Shown here: positions 11,346-24,339 of the stretch, in pieces
How positions within the stretch are numbered: the stretch's first letter is position 1
How the letters are laid out: each line of letters opens with the position of its first letter
NCBI GenBank assembly: GCA_019009955.1
Contig: CM032229.1
Span: 82,773,001-82,837,000 of the forward strand
Direction: 5' to 3'
From: Riptortus pedestris
Taxonomy: Eukaryota; Arthropoda; Insecta; Hemiptera; Alydidae
DNA: 64,000 bases
Notes under the pieces: model-generated
What the model was told of the DNA's origin: nothing
Database searches by the model: none
Seen by the model: the letters and a program-made list of their open reading frames with translations, nothing else
Position numbers and translations under genes: made by a program

Positions 11346-13914
11346 CTCCTTTTATAGTTTTCATCAGATGTCTCCCGTTGCAGTGTCCAACAGTAAGTCA
11401 GCCAAGCATTCTTCTCATTGCATTTACCCCTTCTCTTCTCCATTTGGGCTAATTTTTTCCTGTCATAATTTTTCGTCTGTGACAAGTAGGACATGTGAGG
11501 TTTTAAAAATTACCTTTTCAAGATTGCTAAATAAAGAAACATGTCATGTAAGCTAAGCTCTAAAATAGTGTATGAAAGAATACAATTATGAAAACATGTA
11601 TTTAATTTCACCAATATCGATCACTATTTAGAAAATCTAAAGAATCATTTGCAACTGCTTAATGTTGCCCAGATATCACCTACTTCATAAAATAAAATGA
11701 TATAAATTACCCAGATCGTAAAAAGTAACAGGAATAATGAATATTAGAAAGGGATTTTCAATCATTATGCCATTTATCTGATTCTATTTGATATATTGTA
11801 TAATATAAACCATTCAGTGGATTACAGGGGTAGGGGTTCAAACGTTTTTCTTTATGAAAAACCGTCTTTATACTATAAGTTGATAAATTTTGAAAAAAAA
11901 AAAGGAAATAGGAATATATTCTTTGGTAGCATCAAATTATCACAAATTTTGAAATTTTGAAAAAAAGTTCTTATAAAATCAATAATAATTTAAATATATA
12001 AATTACTCAAATGACTGTCCCATTCTATAGATTCCTAAAGCCCAACTTAAAGAATGTATGAAAGGAGAGAAGAGGTAGGAGAAGGGTCCAAATTAAAATT
12101 CTTCTGGAGAGCCGGACGGACATAGTTTCCACTCCCCTTAAGGAAAAGGGATTTTTTCAGCTGCCCCATCCGAAACGTCGAGGTGACGATTCCCGCTCCT
12201 AATAGGCGATGCTTTTTTACACCCGCTCGGCCGGCCACAAGTGAAGTGTCCCTGCTCGGTGTATAATTACTTTGGGGAGAGGAAGGGGGGGACTCAGTCC
12301 CTCCTCGAGTATCTTTCCAATCCCTCATTACCCTTCTAGGGACTCGACATCTCAAGGGGAAGGATTTTTCTTATGCCGCCGCCAGGACAAGAACAGTCAC
12401 TCCTTGAAAGCAATAAAACCTAACCGCTTCGTCTAAGATAGGACTGTTAACCAGGGACAACCAAGCAGGCGCAGGAACTCTCTCAGACGGTCGTTGTATC
12501 GGTCTTGTCCCCTCTTTTGAGCAAGCACGTTCTCCGCTTGTCGGTCTCCGAGGATAAAATTACAGCCTTATTTTGCATTCAATAACGGTCGTTTGCCGAA
12601 CCAATGGAATTGGGCCAAGGAGTTGTGCAAGGTTGTTATCTATGTCCGTCTCTTTTTACTTTCCGTATAACGGTTTTTTCTTTTTGTTACTGAAATAATA
12701 ACAAGCTCCAAGACAAATCGTTGGTCATTTTCATTTTTTGCGGGAAAGCATCTCACTGAGTAATATTCTATGGATCCCTGGAAAGGTGGCAAAAGATGAT
12801 TGTGTTTAAGAAGTTAGTACAACTAAAAAAAAAACTGCGCTTTAAAGGCCACCATAAACAAGGAATTATTATACGGCATTTCGCGTTAGGAAGAGCGGCC
12901 ATATAGGGAACCTGGCGTTTTCTGGAGAGGTTCCGCAATTGCTTAATGGGCAACGAGAACCCACCCAGAAATCAACCCCCATCCACGCTAATCGTAGTTT
13001 CGTAGCTACAAAGTTAGTGTGGGACTCCTAGGATTCAAACCCTAGTTCCATCAGATCTAGCGCGGGGCTACGTAATGCCATTGTATAATTATAAAGTCAA
13101 GAATAGAAGCTGACACATACAATATTAAACACATGTATTGAACAAGAAAGTTTTTGGCTCTACAGCCCATGAAGAGCCAGTGCCTTCCAAATAAATGGCT
13201 TTGATTAGAGTTTGGCGCATTTCTTGCAGCACTATGGAAGCATTAAACACCAAAGATTGCTACTTCTTCATTCAAGCAGCTAATCAAGAGCCTTGCGCTA
13301 CTAAGTGAGCATCTGCGAGTCCAACGTCGTAGTTGGAATTTTGCTCCATGTAATTTGCAAGCTAAATTACATTGAGTCGTGTAACTGGACTCAATGTAAG
13401 TAAGCTTGCAGTTTCCAGCCCAAAGCCTGGGAGCATTCACCCTCTACCCTAAAAAAAAGATGTTAACATGACTGATTATTACATAATGTTTACTACTTCA
13501 AAGAGGCGTATTACTCCACATGTCTTTGGGCTGCCATTCAGAATTTCTAGATTTTAGGTAGCGGCCTTTACAAGGTTTCTCCACGGCTACCTACTCTGGC
13601 CTATGGCTCTCCAAGCTAGGAGGTGGTGTCCTTTATCCTGCAAACGCATCTTCGGCCTACCTGATGGTCAGCTACCATACATTCTCATGCATTGTCATCT
13701 ATCACTTTTAGGCAATGTGTCGCACTTTATAGAAACACTATTTCTCCTTCAGTTTCTTTATCAAAAATGTACATGTTACAACATCGATTATAAAGGTATA
13801 CTTCAGCAGTATCGAATGTAACCACGTATCGATTTATGGTAGCTTTAGGTACCAGGTATGTCTTCTTATCTATACATAAGAAGCAGACCAAGAGAAAAGA
13901 TTCCTTTATATGCT
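11346..13914. other. Intergenic DNA without supported genes
   Basis: 11.35-12.04 kb is A+T-rich. About 12.05-12.56 kb is noticeably richer in G+C (GCCGCCGCCAGGACAAG, GGCCGGCCACAAG) but its open frames stay at or below 102 codons with no recognised domain. The motif GGGTTTGAATCC near 13035 on the minus strand resembles a B-box but has no well-placed A-box, so no tRNA or SINE is called. Confidence 0.4.
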
Positions 13915-14034
13915 ATAGACTAACTCCCATAAGGGAAATCATCTATTGAGGTCGTACTCATGACGCGATTTTCGAAAAATTTCTTCAAAAGTCCATCGAT
14001 CCTACCTAGGAGATGATGAAAATGAGGTCCGTTC

Positions 14035-14092
<58 letters not shown>

Positions 14093-14581
14093 CTGTTAAC
14101 CCTCTAGCGGTCGCAATTTTCATTCGCAACTCGATATGTAAGCGTTTTAAGTAAAAAAGAAAGATCAAGTTCGTTAACGGCTGAAATCTGACAGAGGAGG
14201 AGGGTTTAGAGTTCAGACTGGAGAAAATTTGAAAATTCGAAATATCATCGTTATTATAAGTCAGATCGTAAAAGTCTATAAAAGCAATATTATTGCAAAT
14301 GTAATTGCCTATAAATGTTGTTATGTAAGTATTTTCTCTATCATGATTAACAGAATTTTTATTTATTTTATTTGGATTTTTTGGTAATCAGCCTTCAGTA
14401 AAACCCCACTCCTACTCATGTCATATTAACAATAAGCTGTTATATCAAGAACTACTTTATTGTAAGCTTATATACCAAGTACTGGTCTCATTGGACCTTT
14501 ACTTTTTGTGATAAATGCAAATATGTGGCGCACGTGGGAAATCTGCTTAGTTAACGCAGCCCTCTCGTAAAGGACATTTTT
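13915..14581 (+). mobile_element. Family X copy 6, alternative 3' module
   Basis: The 5' end is decayed (ACTCCCATAAGGGAAATCAT). (TA)n is at 14038-14088. The body is followed by the second type of 3' module (TTGGTAATCAGCCTTCAGTA, then GGCGCACGTGGGAAATCTGC) shared with copies 2 and 7. The hairpin is decayed (ACGCAGCCCTCTCGT) and the tail is AAGGACATTTT. Confidence 0.75.
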
Positions 14582-16996
14582 AGTATTAAGGATTGTACTC
14601 CTTATGAGACGTTAAAGTAAAGAACACTAAACATATAGAGTTTTAAAAAATTGAATGAAGGTTAAATAGTGTTTCTATAAATTTTTACCCTTTGCCTACA
14701 AATGATATTAGATTAGTACAATATGTTGGGTGACCGTTGAGTCCTGCATTGTAATATCCCTAAACCTACAGGGATACTTCTTGCCTCTCATAGCAATCGT
14801 TTAATAACGACTGCTCCACTTATCAGGTTTTGTTTTATTCTTCCTCCTCATGTTATTTTGTCATTAATCTCCATAGCCCTCTGTCATCAGAACTAATCCA
14901 TGGTGGATTTTCATTGATCCGTGAGAGTTCATTTTGGGTTTATTATGGCTCAATGAAAATTACATTCAAACCTTTTAAATTTAACCTGAAGGATTTCAAT
15001 AGCAGTTATGTGTCTGTATATCAGTGAAGGTAGTTGTAATAGTTCATTCGTAATAGTTACAAACCCTTAAATGATTTTCCGTGATCTTAAAATTCGATAT
15101 AGGTACTCCGAATGAGGCTTTTGTTTCATGCAAAAAAAAATTGCTGGGTAATTGTTACAATATGTCTAAAAGGATAAAAGTCTGTGGTATTCTGCACAAC
15201 GAGCTCTGTAAGAAAACAAAAATCGTAGCCTGCGTAAAAGAAGACAAAATGTTTTATTCAATCCTTTTTTGGGGAAATAAACTCTTTTAAATCATAATTT
15301 TTATGTAATATTTACCAGGGGCTACTTAAATTAAATTGATTTTCTTCTTTCATAAACGAGCACAGAAGACGTAATTTCTCTCTTAGTAATAACCACATAC
15401 AAAAAGACTTGATTCGCAAGATTAAGATTTCATCTCAACTGCAGAAAGTGAAAATCACAGACCTTCACTTGAAATTTTACACTATGGAGTGATTACTAAA
15501 AACCTCGTATTTGGGCAATTATGTAAGTGTTACTTTACGAAAATATTGAGTGTGGAATATTCTACATAACATTTTACGTAGTATCAGAATATTGATAATC
15601 AACTCTATCTTTATTGCTGACAGTGAAGAAAAAACGGGCATTGACAGTTACCAACACTTCTCACCTAAAAACAAGAATCCTACGAAAGCAGAGAAAATCC
15701 AAAAGTAGAAAAGTATGTTACTTAAATATCAGAAATTATAGAGGATTTTCGCGCATCCGTTATACACTTTCTAGTTAGAGGAAGACTGATTATCAGATGT
15801 AGGTACAGCTAACGTTCACCAGTACATGAAGGCATTTTTAGAAAGTGGCTTATCATTTCCTTGACTGCTTCATCATTGTCTGTCGTCAGCGGTTGTTTGC
15901 ATTGCCTGAGTCACACCCTGACACACTCAACAGTTCTACACAAGGAAATACCTCTCAATGAGGTCAATAACAGCCCTCAACCCTGGGAAATAGCCCTGCT
16001 GCACAAATCTTCATTATTTAAACATTACAAAAATAAATGATCTTAAGGCATCCTGTGCACTGACTCCTGGGCATAGGTGCAGGATTTAACCGATCGAAGA
16101 AATATCGGAATGTATAGAAGTAGTTCATTCTACAATTTACCTGAATCAAATGACTGTGGAACGGGAAAAAGTCATATCTTTTTTTCTTCTTAATGGAAGG
16201 TACTTTCGTAGGGTAAATATGCATTACTGAAAAAAAATCTTACTATAATTTATAATTCAGTAATTTGCAAAAATATTGAAGATACGTAGGATTTTCTACC
16301 CGAAATGTCGTTCCACAGGTTTTATCATGCAAAAGAGGGACGAAGAAGGTTAATCTACATAATTTCGTACAATAATTTATCGTAAAACGCAAATATTATG
16401 GGTATTTATTAGCGTCCACTTTGTGCTACTTCGACTTCGACTATCGAGCATAGTAATCAACAAGGTACACTGGGAATCGAACCCACGATTCTAGGTTTAC
16501 GGAGTGAGTGTATTAAGACCAACACAAAGAAGTATTATGAATACTTGATGGTTTTCCCTCAAAGATGTACTTATGCATTATTAATATATTATGTCAATTA
16601 ATGAAAACAACCTATCTTAGATTGAACAAGGAATGCTAAAGCTTACAATAATGCCCTTCGACTATATCCATTACACCAAAACACTAAGTATTTTTTCTCG
16701 TATCAACAAATTAGGTGAAAACTGTAAAACTAGACTTGGAAATTCATTTACACCCCACCCCTCACTTTTATAGTTTACAGGTAAACTAAAATAATAAAAA
16801 AAAAGGATTATTACTTAGCTTTCAATAACATCGAACGAATGCTAAGAGTGGCATTTGCATATATTTTCGTAGCAATAAATAAAAAAGCAGAAAAGAGAAA
16901 GTAATTACCATACATTTCTGAATATATAACTGCAGTTCTAAAAATTTTTAATAAAGACTGAATATATTCATTTTGTGTGTGTGTGTGTATGTGTGT

Positions 16997-17081
<85 letters not shown>

Positions 17082-19090
17082 CACGTGTGTGTGTAAAGAA
17101 AAATGATGTTGTACTTCCAATTTTTATTTAAACAACATAGAACAGTGAAGTGCATAAGCTAAGAGGCCAGAGGTTCATACGTTGTAAAGTTCTTACAGGT
17201 CTGCAAAGCAATAGTTTGTTTGGTAATTCAAAAACTTAATAAATCCGAATGAAATTATTTCTTACTATGTATTTACCGTACGTAAGAAATGTGTACAAGT
17301 GACGTAATAATTCGAAAGTGTCACCATATTTAAAATTACACGGTTCAAAGGAAGACTTATCAATCAGAAATGTCCTCACTTAAATTAAGCATTTTACGGA
17401 GTAGCTTCCAATGTAAAATGTTTATACTAGAAACTCGGATTAATTAAAATTATACATTCGTAGATAAAACAGGCACAACAAGCTAAAGGATAAAACTGCC
17501 TATTGGTGAAGAGCCATGTCGGGAGAATGGGGAGTTGAGACAGAAGTGTGAGATGTTGAGGCGGTGGTTGAAGGCGTGTAGATTGGCACCCTGCTGATAA
17601 AAATAACACGAGGTCCAGGCTAACCAAAGCCAGATGATTCTTCTTCATTACCCCTCCCGTCAGTGTCATACTACAATTCACCACCTCTTACAAAAATATT
17701 TTAATGAAAGTTTGCCAAAAACTAATTGGTAAATGGACAGCTTTGATAAGCCGTTATAAAACAAAAAAATAAGATTCACGTTGTAAGAATTCATTAAAAT
17801 TTGAGATACATGAAATTAAGACTGCCGTTATTACCGAATGGGATTGTCTCTAGAGGCTATTGAGAAGGGGTGAAGCTTGAATAACATTTGGACACCATTT
17901 GAGTTAAGGACCTTAATTATTAATGGCTATTAATCTTACATAGTTTTCAGTAGTGGAATGTTTTAGTTGCCCATGTCATATTTGGTGAACAGGAATCACA
18001 TGCATCATGGCTTCACTTAGCGATATAAAGATTTAGATAATGATGTTGAAGAACTGACACGTTCTGCACAAAGTTTTGAAATAAACGGAAACCTATATCC
18101 GTAAATTCCCAAGTATTTTATTACTGTTTATGACTCCATTTAACGGGGAAACACTCGGTGCGCATCGACCACCAATAAATCATGCTATTATAGAACTAGC
18201 CTATGTTATCCGTCGTTAACGGGAATAAATAGAAATGGTATCCAGTGGAATTATAAAGAATGCATTGACCTAGCCACAAATCATCCCATTATTAACATCA
18301 CATACATTGTAACATGTACATTCTACATGAGACACATGACATAACTATAGTCATTCACTTTTAATAACCTTAACGTAAAAATTGGCAAATGGACAAACTG
18401 AAAGAATACTGGTTTCCCAACGAAATGTAAAAATTTGGATTAACTAAAATCTGTGTAATAGCTGTATTTTCATATTCAAATTTCACAAATATAATTGTTG
18501 TTTTCTGTCAAGCGATAACTGTTTTATCACCGTAGTGGTCAGAGAAATAATATGATGAGTATTATGTTTAGGCATTATCCAATATACGATGAAGAGGACA
18601 GTAAGGATTATTCCATGGAAATTGGAATTTGAAATTCATAATGTTTAATAACATTTTAGGCCCGTATAATATATTTTAAAGACAATTTTGTCTTTACATG
18701 TTAAATAAAATTGACAAATCATTGTGTTGACGTTTCCCCTTTCCTTGAAGGTGGTATTATAACATGAAATGCCGCATGCTAATATAATTCATTCCGCCAC
18801 TTTTCGGCCCCCCTTTTGGATAAGAAGAGAGGTCCCAGTGAGTCCCCGGGGGCCAAGAGAGTTTGATCCGACAGAGGAAAATGAAGTTCCCTCAGGTCCT
18901 CTATCAGCTAAGGTGAGGGCTGGTTGTTCAGTTTATGTTGAACACCCTCTCCACCTCATTTCGACACACTATATGAATACGTGTGAATGGTACTTATCAG
19001 GACCATCCGCTCCCTAGTTGGCCGTAGCGATTCATAGACGTTCCCTTAGGGAAGCCTTTGAAATGCACCCCTCCTTAAACCAAACATCTT
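14582..19090. other. Intergenic DNA with a SINE fragment and a GT/GC/GA microsatellite
   Basis: Bases about 16401-16527 look like a decayed minus-strand tRNA-derived SINE (TTTATTAGCGTCCACTTT start; the inverse of GGGTTCGATTCCC near 16470-16485 acts as a B-box). Bases 16974-17080 are (GT)n-(GC)n-(GA)n. The rest is A+T-rich. No reading frame here shows a known domain. Confidence 0.5.
16974..17080. repeat. Compound (GT)n(GC)n(GA)n microsatellite
   Basis: Continuous simple repeats: GTGT..., then GCGCGCGCGC, then about 66 bp of GA. It creates spurious Ser-Leu and Arg-rich frames. Confidence 0.95.
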
Positions 19091-19092
19091 GT

Positions 19093-19430
19093 AACAAGCT
19101 AGTATAGGATTGTTGGGTGTCGGCAAAAGGATGGTTCCTTAATTCTTCTTATAGAGAATTTTATTGGAAGTGCTTTCAGTTTCGGGCACCATTGGTCCCC
19201 TTCTTCACAGCAGTTTCAAATGGAGGAATAGCAGAGAGCACTAATTACAGAGATTCACAATGCCCCCACCGAATGCAGTTAGTGCTCTCTGCTTTTCCTC
19301 CATTTGAAACTGCCCTGGAGAAGAGGGCAGATAGTGCACGAAACTGTAAGCAATTCCAATAAAAGTATCTATAAGAAGAATTAAGAAACCATCCTTTAGC
19401 CGACACCCAACAATCCTCTACTAGCTTGTG
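19093..19430. mobile_element. Inverted dimer of a Penelope-like terminal repeat
   Basis: The left arm (19093-19243) and right arm (19280-19430) are inverted copies of one about 150-bp unit around a 36-bp spacer. Shared landmarks are ACAAGCTAGT, GGATTGTTGGGTGTCGGC, TTAATTCTTCTTATAGA, TTTCAAATGGAGGA and GCAGAGAGCACTA. The same unit occurs twice more at 44.8-45.35 kb. Head-to-head partial copies are typical of Penelope-like elements, and the unit has a CTGAAGA-stem-GAAA core like their terminal repeats. No GIY-YIG or RT coding remains, so the class is inferred. Confidence 0.5.
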
Positions 19431-20580
19431 ATATCTAACGGCTAACAATACAACATTTTTACATCTCGTACTTTACGCCTATCCACTATTGATACTCTAG
19501 CTAGCCAATGATAAGCCCCAAAGATATTCAAAGATTGCTCTACGACCAGACAGTTGTCTCTGACTAAAACATGTCCCTCTCCTACTTCTGTTAGTGATAT
19601 CCCACTATTCCTTTCTGCCACCGTAAACTCCCATCTGATCGGCGTCATGCGCATACGCAGCTCGCGAAGAATAACAGAAATCATGCTCGTTCATGTTCAT
19701 ACGAGTATTCGCCCCAAGTATGACTTAATAGAGAACATTTACAAAATGAAAGTAAACAATACTATCTTGGTTAGGGGCAAAGAATAGAACCCAAATTAAA
19801 ACAGGAACATTATAACAATGCCACCGCTACATCCGTTCGGGCACACTAAAGCATACTTGTTCAGTCGTATCTCCCGCGCTTTCTTGGTTCACTAACCGGC
19901 CGTGCATCCTGGCACAACATCTCTATCAATAAATGTTAATGTTTGTTTCAATTAGATATAAGGTTAGTCCCTTAAACTAATATTCTTTTCAGGTTTAAGG
20001 TGTATAAAATTAGGGTTCTTACTGTAAAGTTTATTACATGTTATCACTTATTCAATATATACTTGATTCTTTGGAGAACTCAAATAGTGACTTGTATTAT
20101 TTCCCTTCATCTTTCCACCAGAATAGTAAATACTTCGGTATAATCAAGGTGAGGAATTTATCTCTTTTAATAATGTTATTTCAGTCTAATGCTTTCTTAT
20201 TATTACCATAAATGCTAACCGCCCGCCCCAACAATACTGATATCTCAATCACCCCCAGATGCAACAGTGCCCTCCGAAAGACTACTGAATCAATCCACAC
20301 AGTATCACGTTCTAAAAATTGAAGCGAAGAAAAAATGTCCTTTGTCCCCTTACTCCCACTCCCAAGAACACCCATACCCAGTCCAAACAACAAGACGATG
20401 AACTCCCTCCTACGTGTCTTCGCAGTGTCCATGGCTAAATAATGATCAGGCCCTATTCCCTGCTGAATTTCAACCTAAATTCAGTCACCTTCCCCAAGCC
20501 CGTACTTGAAGTTCAGTTAGCAGACCGCAACCCCACCATAGCAGTGCTATGTGGTACCTCACCTCACTTCTACCAACAAT
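19431..20580. other. Intergenic DNA, no supported gene
   Basis: Frames up to 83 codons are present on both strands, with no recognisable domain. From about 20190 the C-rich codon-like texture resembles the LINE remnant that follows and may be its upstream, more decayed part. Confidence 0.4.
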
Positions 20581-21097
20581 TTCAGTGTGACTGGTTAAGT
20601 GGAAATACTTCAAGATACCGATGGAAAACAATGAACCCCTCCCGAGCCCTGTCCAAAACGAAATCCATTTGTCATGACGTATCTCCTTCTCCGATCCCTC
20701 ATCATTTAAGTCAAATCTAGCAAAACAGGCACCTTAATCTTTTCCTTCGCTCAGAAAATTGCTCTTCCCAAATCCTTCCATCTCAATAACACCTCAATTT
20801 CCCACTCCTGCTCCACCTGCTGCCTCGACATCCACGTGAACCGTCACCTCATCTTCTCTATTCACATCCTAAAACGGATCCAGGCCGTATGCCGAAAATT
20901 CCTCTCCCTAAAGCACCTCATCTCTCCCGTCCTTAACCCCCACCTTAAAACTACTCATACTCAAAGGAGTAATCCAGCCCTCCATCCTGTACAGCTCTTC
21001 CCTCGTCAGCAATCTGACCAAGCCCTCCTTCCAATTCTTTCAGAACGGTATAGGCCGAAAAATATGTATACATGCCTAACTTCAAAGAGCTCCCAAC
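20580..21097 (+). pseudogene. Non-LTR retrotransposon RT remnant (thumb region, frameshifted)
   Basis: In one frame (about 20790-20960) the translation gives CLDIHVNRHLIFSIHILKRI and then QAVCRKFLSLKHLISPVL. This matches the 'YLGI-x-LD-x-x-LTF-x-x-HI' and following helices after the catalytic palm of jockey/I-type reverse transcriptases. The match continues in another frame from about 20959 as LKGVIQPSILYSSSLVSN..., corresponding to 'LYKSLIQPxLLYG', and ends GRKICIHA-stop near 21090. A frameshift therefore separates the two halves. No catalytic FADD motif was found. It is a dead fragment; clade assignment is tentative. Confidence 0.6.
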
Positions 21098-22752
21098 CAC
21101 CTCATCTATGAGGAGTGAGACCACATGGCAGGGAGCATTAATTTCTTCACATACATTTTTTGTGGTTTCCTTGAAATGTAGGAAATACTTCCTACTGTTA
21201 AAATTATTTTTAAGCCAATGAGTTGTAAGCCTAGGGTATTCTCCTGCCATACCTATGTTGGTGGGCTTAGAAATGGCTTAAGGGAATCTATAACTTAATT
21301 TTCTACGGTTTTGGCTTAGCATATATATTTTGTATCAAAAAGGAACAAATTAAACCTTCCGAGACTGGATAAAATTGACTATAATCAATGTAGGCCATTG
21401 GAACAAAAACCTTTTCTTGGTGTACTATTCACTAATGCAGTATTTTATCCACGACATAGATGCAGTCTATACAACGTTTCAATAATTGAAATCCCCTGTG
21501 CCAATTCCCCTGTCTCAGTTAGTTACACAAAACTGCATTCACTGTGAGTATGTTAAAGAGGCCTTTCTTTAATTTCACTTTTATAAATTAAATTATATCT
21601 TTTACAGTATTTCTAGTTCGATTATCCCGATGGTGCTAAAGTAAAGAAGCTCAATTCCAGGACAGACACTTAAGACTAATATTATGTATTTATATTCAAC
21701 AGGTTAAAGCCTAAGCTGGCTAGTGAAGGGACATGAATCGGTTAGGTGGCAGTAGTAACCATGCAGGTAGGGTTACATTGATAATGCACCGTGTATGGCG
21801 GCGCCTTGGGAGCGAGCGGTAGGGAAAAATCGTATAAGATCGTGTAGCAGGGAGTCGTGTACCATTCCTGCCAACTTCATAAATAATTAATCCGTCCCCA
21901 TACTAAACAGCATTTACAGCCACCCACGACCTGCCCCCTGCCCTCCCCTATAGCTCAATCCAAGGATTCAGTTATCACCAATTCCTCTCTACACTATATT
22001 CCTACCCTCAAAATTAAAATCAACTTTTATCAACAAAAATCACAATTTACTGAATCAAGAGATGAGTCAAATTAAAGAAATTTTATTGTCAAAAAGTAGG
22101 GAAAACAACTAGATTTTAGAAATTGATATGTCTGTATGGGTTGCGAAACTGATCATTTAAATAAGGAGAAAAATACTGGGGTTTCTTGACTGAAGAGAAT
22201 AAAAGGAAAGAGTCTATTAATTTGAAACTCGATATTAGATTTATCAGCAGAAAATTTAGTTTTGAAATATTTATTATTTTAATTGCATTTCGCGAAAGGG
22301 GCAATTGAGCGATGTAACAGTTTTGGTCATAGTATATGCGTAAGTCTGCTAATTTCTGCATTTATAGATTTGAAATAGACGATACTAACTCGCAGTAGAA
22401 GTATGTTGTCAGCCAGGCTGAGCTATAACTAAAACTATATCTTGTGTCCCTCAAAGATGGTACCTTCCAGCCAAGCCAACATCTCGTTTAATGGTAGAGG
22501 ATCTGATTTTGACAAAAATCTGCAAAGAAGTCCTATTACAAATTAACGTACTGCAAATGATTTGATAAATATATTCTTTGGCTAATCAGGGCAGACAATT
22601 ATTTTTCAGCTTAATAAGGTAGTAACTAATGGATATGAAGTCCCTATCATAAAATGAAAACGAACTTGAAAAAAATTTACAGCAAGCCAAACAAATTTAA
22701 AGAATAGGAATATGATTTAATAGCCTTATTTTCCAAGGTGTATAATCCTTTT
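21098..22752. other. A+T-rich intergenic DNA
   Basis: No gene supported. Bases 22278-22365 (TTGCATTTCGCGAAAGGGGC..., CTAATTTCTGCA) resemble 54386-54486, a low-copy diverged repeat pair of unknown nature. Confidence 0.4.
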
Positions 22753-22865
22753 AGCAGATTTCCCTTAGGGGAAATCAGCTATTGAGGTTGTACTCATGAC
22801 GAAATTTTTCTTCAAATGTCCATCGATCCTACCTAGTAGATGACGAAAATGAGGTCCGTTCAAAA

Positions 22866-22919
<54 letters not shown>

Positions 22920-23410
22920 CTGTTACCGCTCTAGCGGTCGCAATTTTTGTTTAATCGTTACCAAACTCGATATATAGTCGTTTTATGTAAAAAGAAAGAT
23001 CAAGTTCGTTAACGGCTGAAATCGGACCAGGGGTAGGGGCGGGGGGGGGTTTAGAGGGGGAGAATTTTGAAAATTCTTAATATCTCCGTTATTATGCGTC
23101 GGATCAAAAAATTGTATAGAACCAATCTTATTGAAAATGTAATGTTCTATAAATGTTGTTATGTACATTTTTGCACTATCTTGATCATTTACTGAGATAT
23201 TTGCATTATTTTAGTTTTCGTCTTCAGTATAGTCCCACACCTACTCATCTCATATTTTCAATATTCTATTATGCTATGAATCACTTTATTTGAAGCTTAA
23301 ATACCCAATATTGCTCTTATTGAACTTTTAAGTTTCGAGATAAATGCAAATACGTGGCGCACATGGGAAATCTGCTTAGTTGACGCAGCCTCTGCGTGAC
23401 GGACTTTTTT
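22753..23410 (+). mobile_element. Family X copy 7, full length
   Basis: It begins AGCAGATTTCCCTTAGGGG, has (TA)n at 22867-22916, the standard body, the second-type 3' module (GGCGCACATGGGAAATCTGC), a hairpin with one change (ACGCAGCCTCTGCGT) and GACGGACTTTTTT. It lies just downstream of the KDM1A 3' end and in the opposite orientation to the gene. Confidence 0.85.
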
Positions 23411-24199
23411 CATATGGGCTTCCTCAAAAGATGATTTTAGTAGTAACTATTTATTTATTTGTATATTTCAGAGCTTCGCAACCAAGGGGTTTTTGCTCAA
23501 AACAGAAACAAAATAAATTAAACAACACATAACAACAAAACACAAAAATAGAAACCAACAAAAAATAACAAAATGCCAAAATATAAAACCCATTTCGGTA
23601 GCCTGCACAGTCCATAACATTTGATGTTGATTTATTCTTAAACTTTTTATTGTTTAGATTTAATTCGAAGATCCTGTAATGCCATGAGCTTTATGTAGTA
23701 AGCTATTCATAAAATAAGCATAGCGTTCATTCAAGACCAAAAAAATTATTCATTCTTAAATAAAAAAAAATATGTATGAATTTAGGAAAATACAAGCAAA
23801 TAAAATATCATAGTTTTATTTCACTTTAGGAATACATACCAACTATATTTCATATTTCGGTTTTCGGTGTCTACAATAACATCTTTAAGAACACATTTCC
23901 AAACCAAAATAAATTCACATTCAAAATTCTTTTAAAAACAATTATAATGACAAAGTAGGTTTTTTTATTTAAAAAAAAAGAGAGATCTTGTATACAAAGA
24001 ATGTATAAATCAATAAATTAAAATAATGTTAATAAAATTAACATCATACAATAATACTGTAAAATACACAGTTTCATCAGTGTTTTAGCTGCCGTACTGA
24101 CATAGGTTTTGTTTATTTTCCCACACCTGAGTAATATTTCAAAGTAATTATAATGTAAATGGGTATGATTCAAGGAGATAAACGTGGTAAGGAGCAGTT
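23411..24199. other. KDM1A 3' flank and probable 3' UTR
   Basis: A+T-rich DNA downstream, in the minus-strand sense, of the KDM1A stop codon. A minus-strand AATAAA at 24117-24112, about 85 nt past the stop, is a candidate polyadenylation signal; more lie further on, so the transcript end is unresolved. There is no other coding signal. Confidence 0.45.
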
Positions 24200-24339
24200 T
24201 CATTGAGAAGGAGGCACTGTTGAAGGTTCCGGTGCATAAGGGACTCCTAAGAACTGATCAGAGATTCTCCCTCCTTCCCTCAGCCCGCTCAGGAAGGCAC
24301 CGTGGACAGTAGCTGGGTAATTACGAATAGTATGTTCAC
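24200..24339 (-). CDS. KDM1A: KDM1A (LSD1) terminal coding exon
   Basis: This exon starts after the acceptor TTTATAG and completes the split Gly codon of the previous exon. It encodes [20 protein letters not shown], then [12 protein letters not shown], then a short proline-rich tail ending PPSQ and TGA (24202-24200). The [22 protein letters not shown]/G-GRI segment is the C-terminal FAD-binding signature of flavin amine oxidases, and this version is specific to LSD1. The tail after DQFLG is about 14 residues, with no obvious similarity to the human tail. The protein demethylates histone H3 mono- and dimethyl-Lys4 in the nucleus, usually with CoREST. Confidence 0.93.

Noticed and set aside
12047..12355. 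102-codon minus frame in a G+C-richer patch
   Set aside because: Pro/Ser/Arg-rich with no recognisable domain, no splice context and no repeat match; not supportable as a gene.
12960..13080. Possible tRNA or SINE on the minus strand (B-box-like GGGTTTGAATCC)
   Set aside because: No correctly spaced A-box and no cloverleaf stems could be found.
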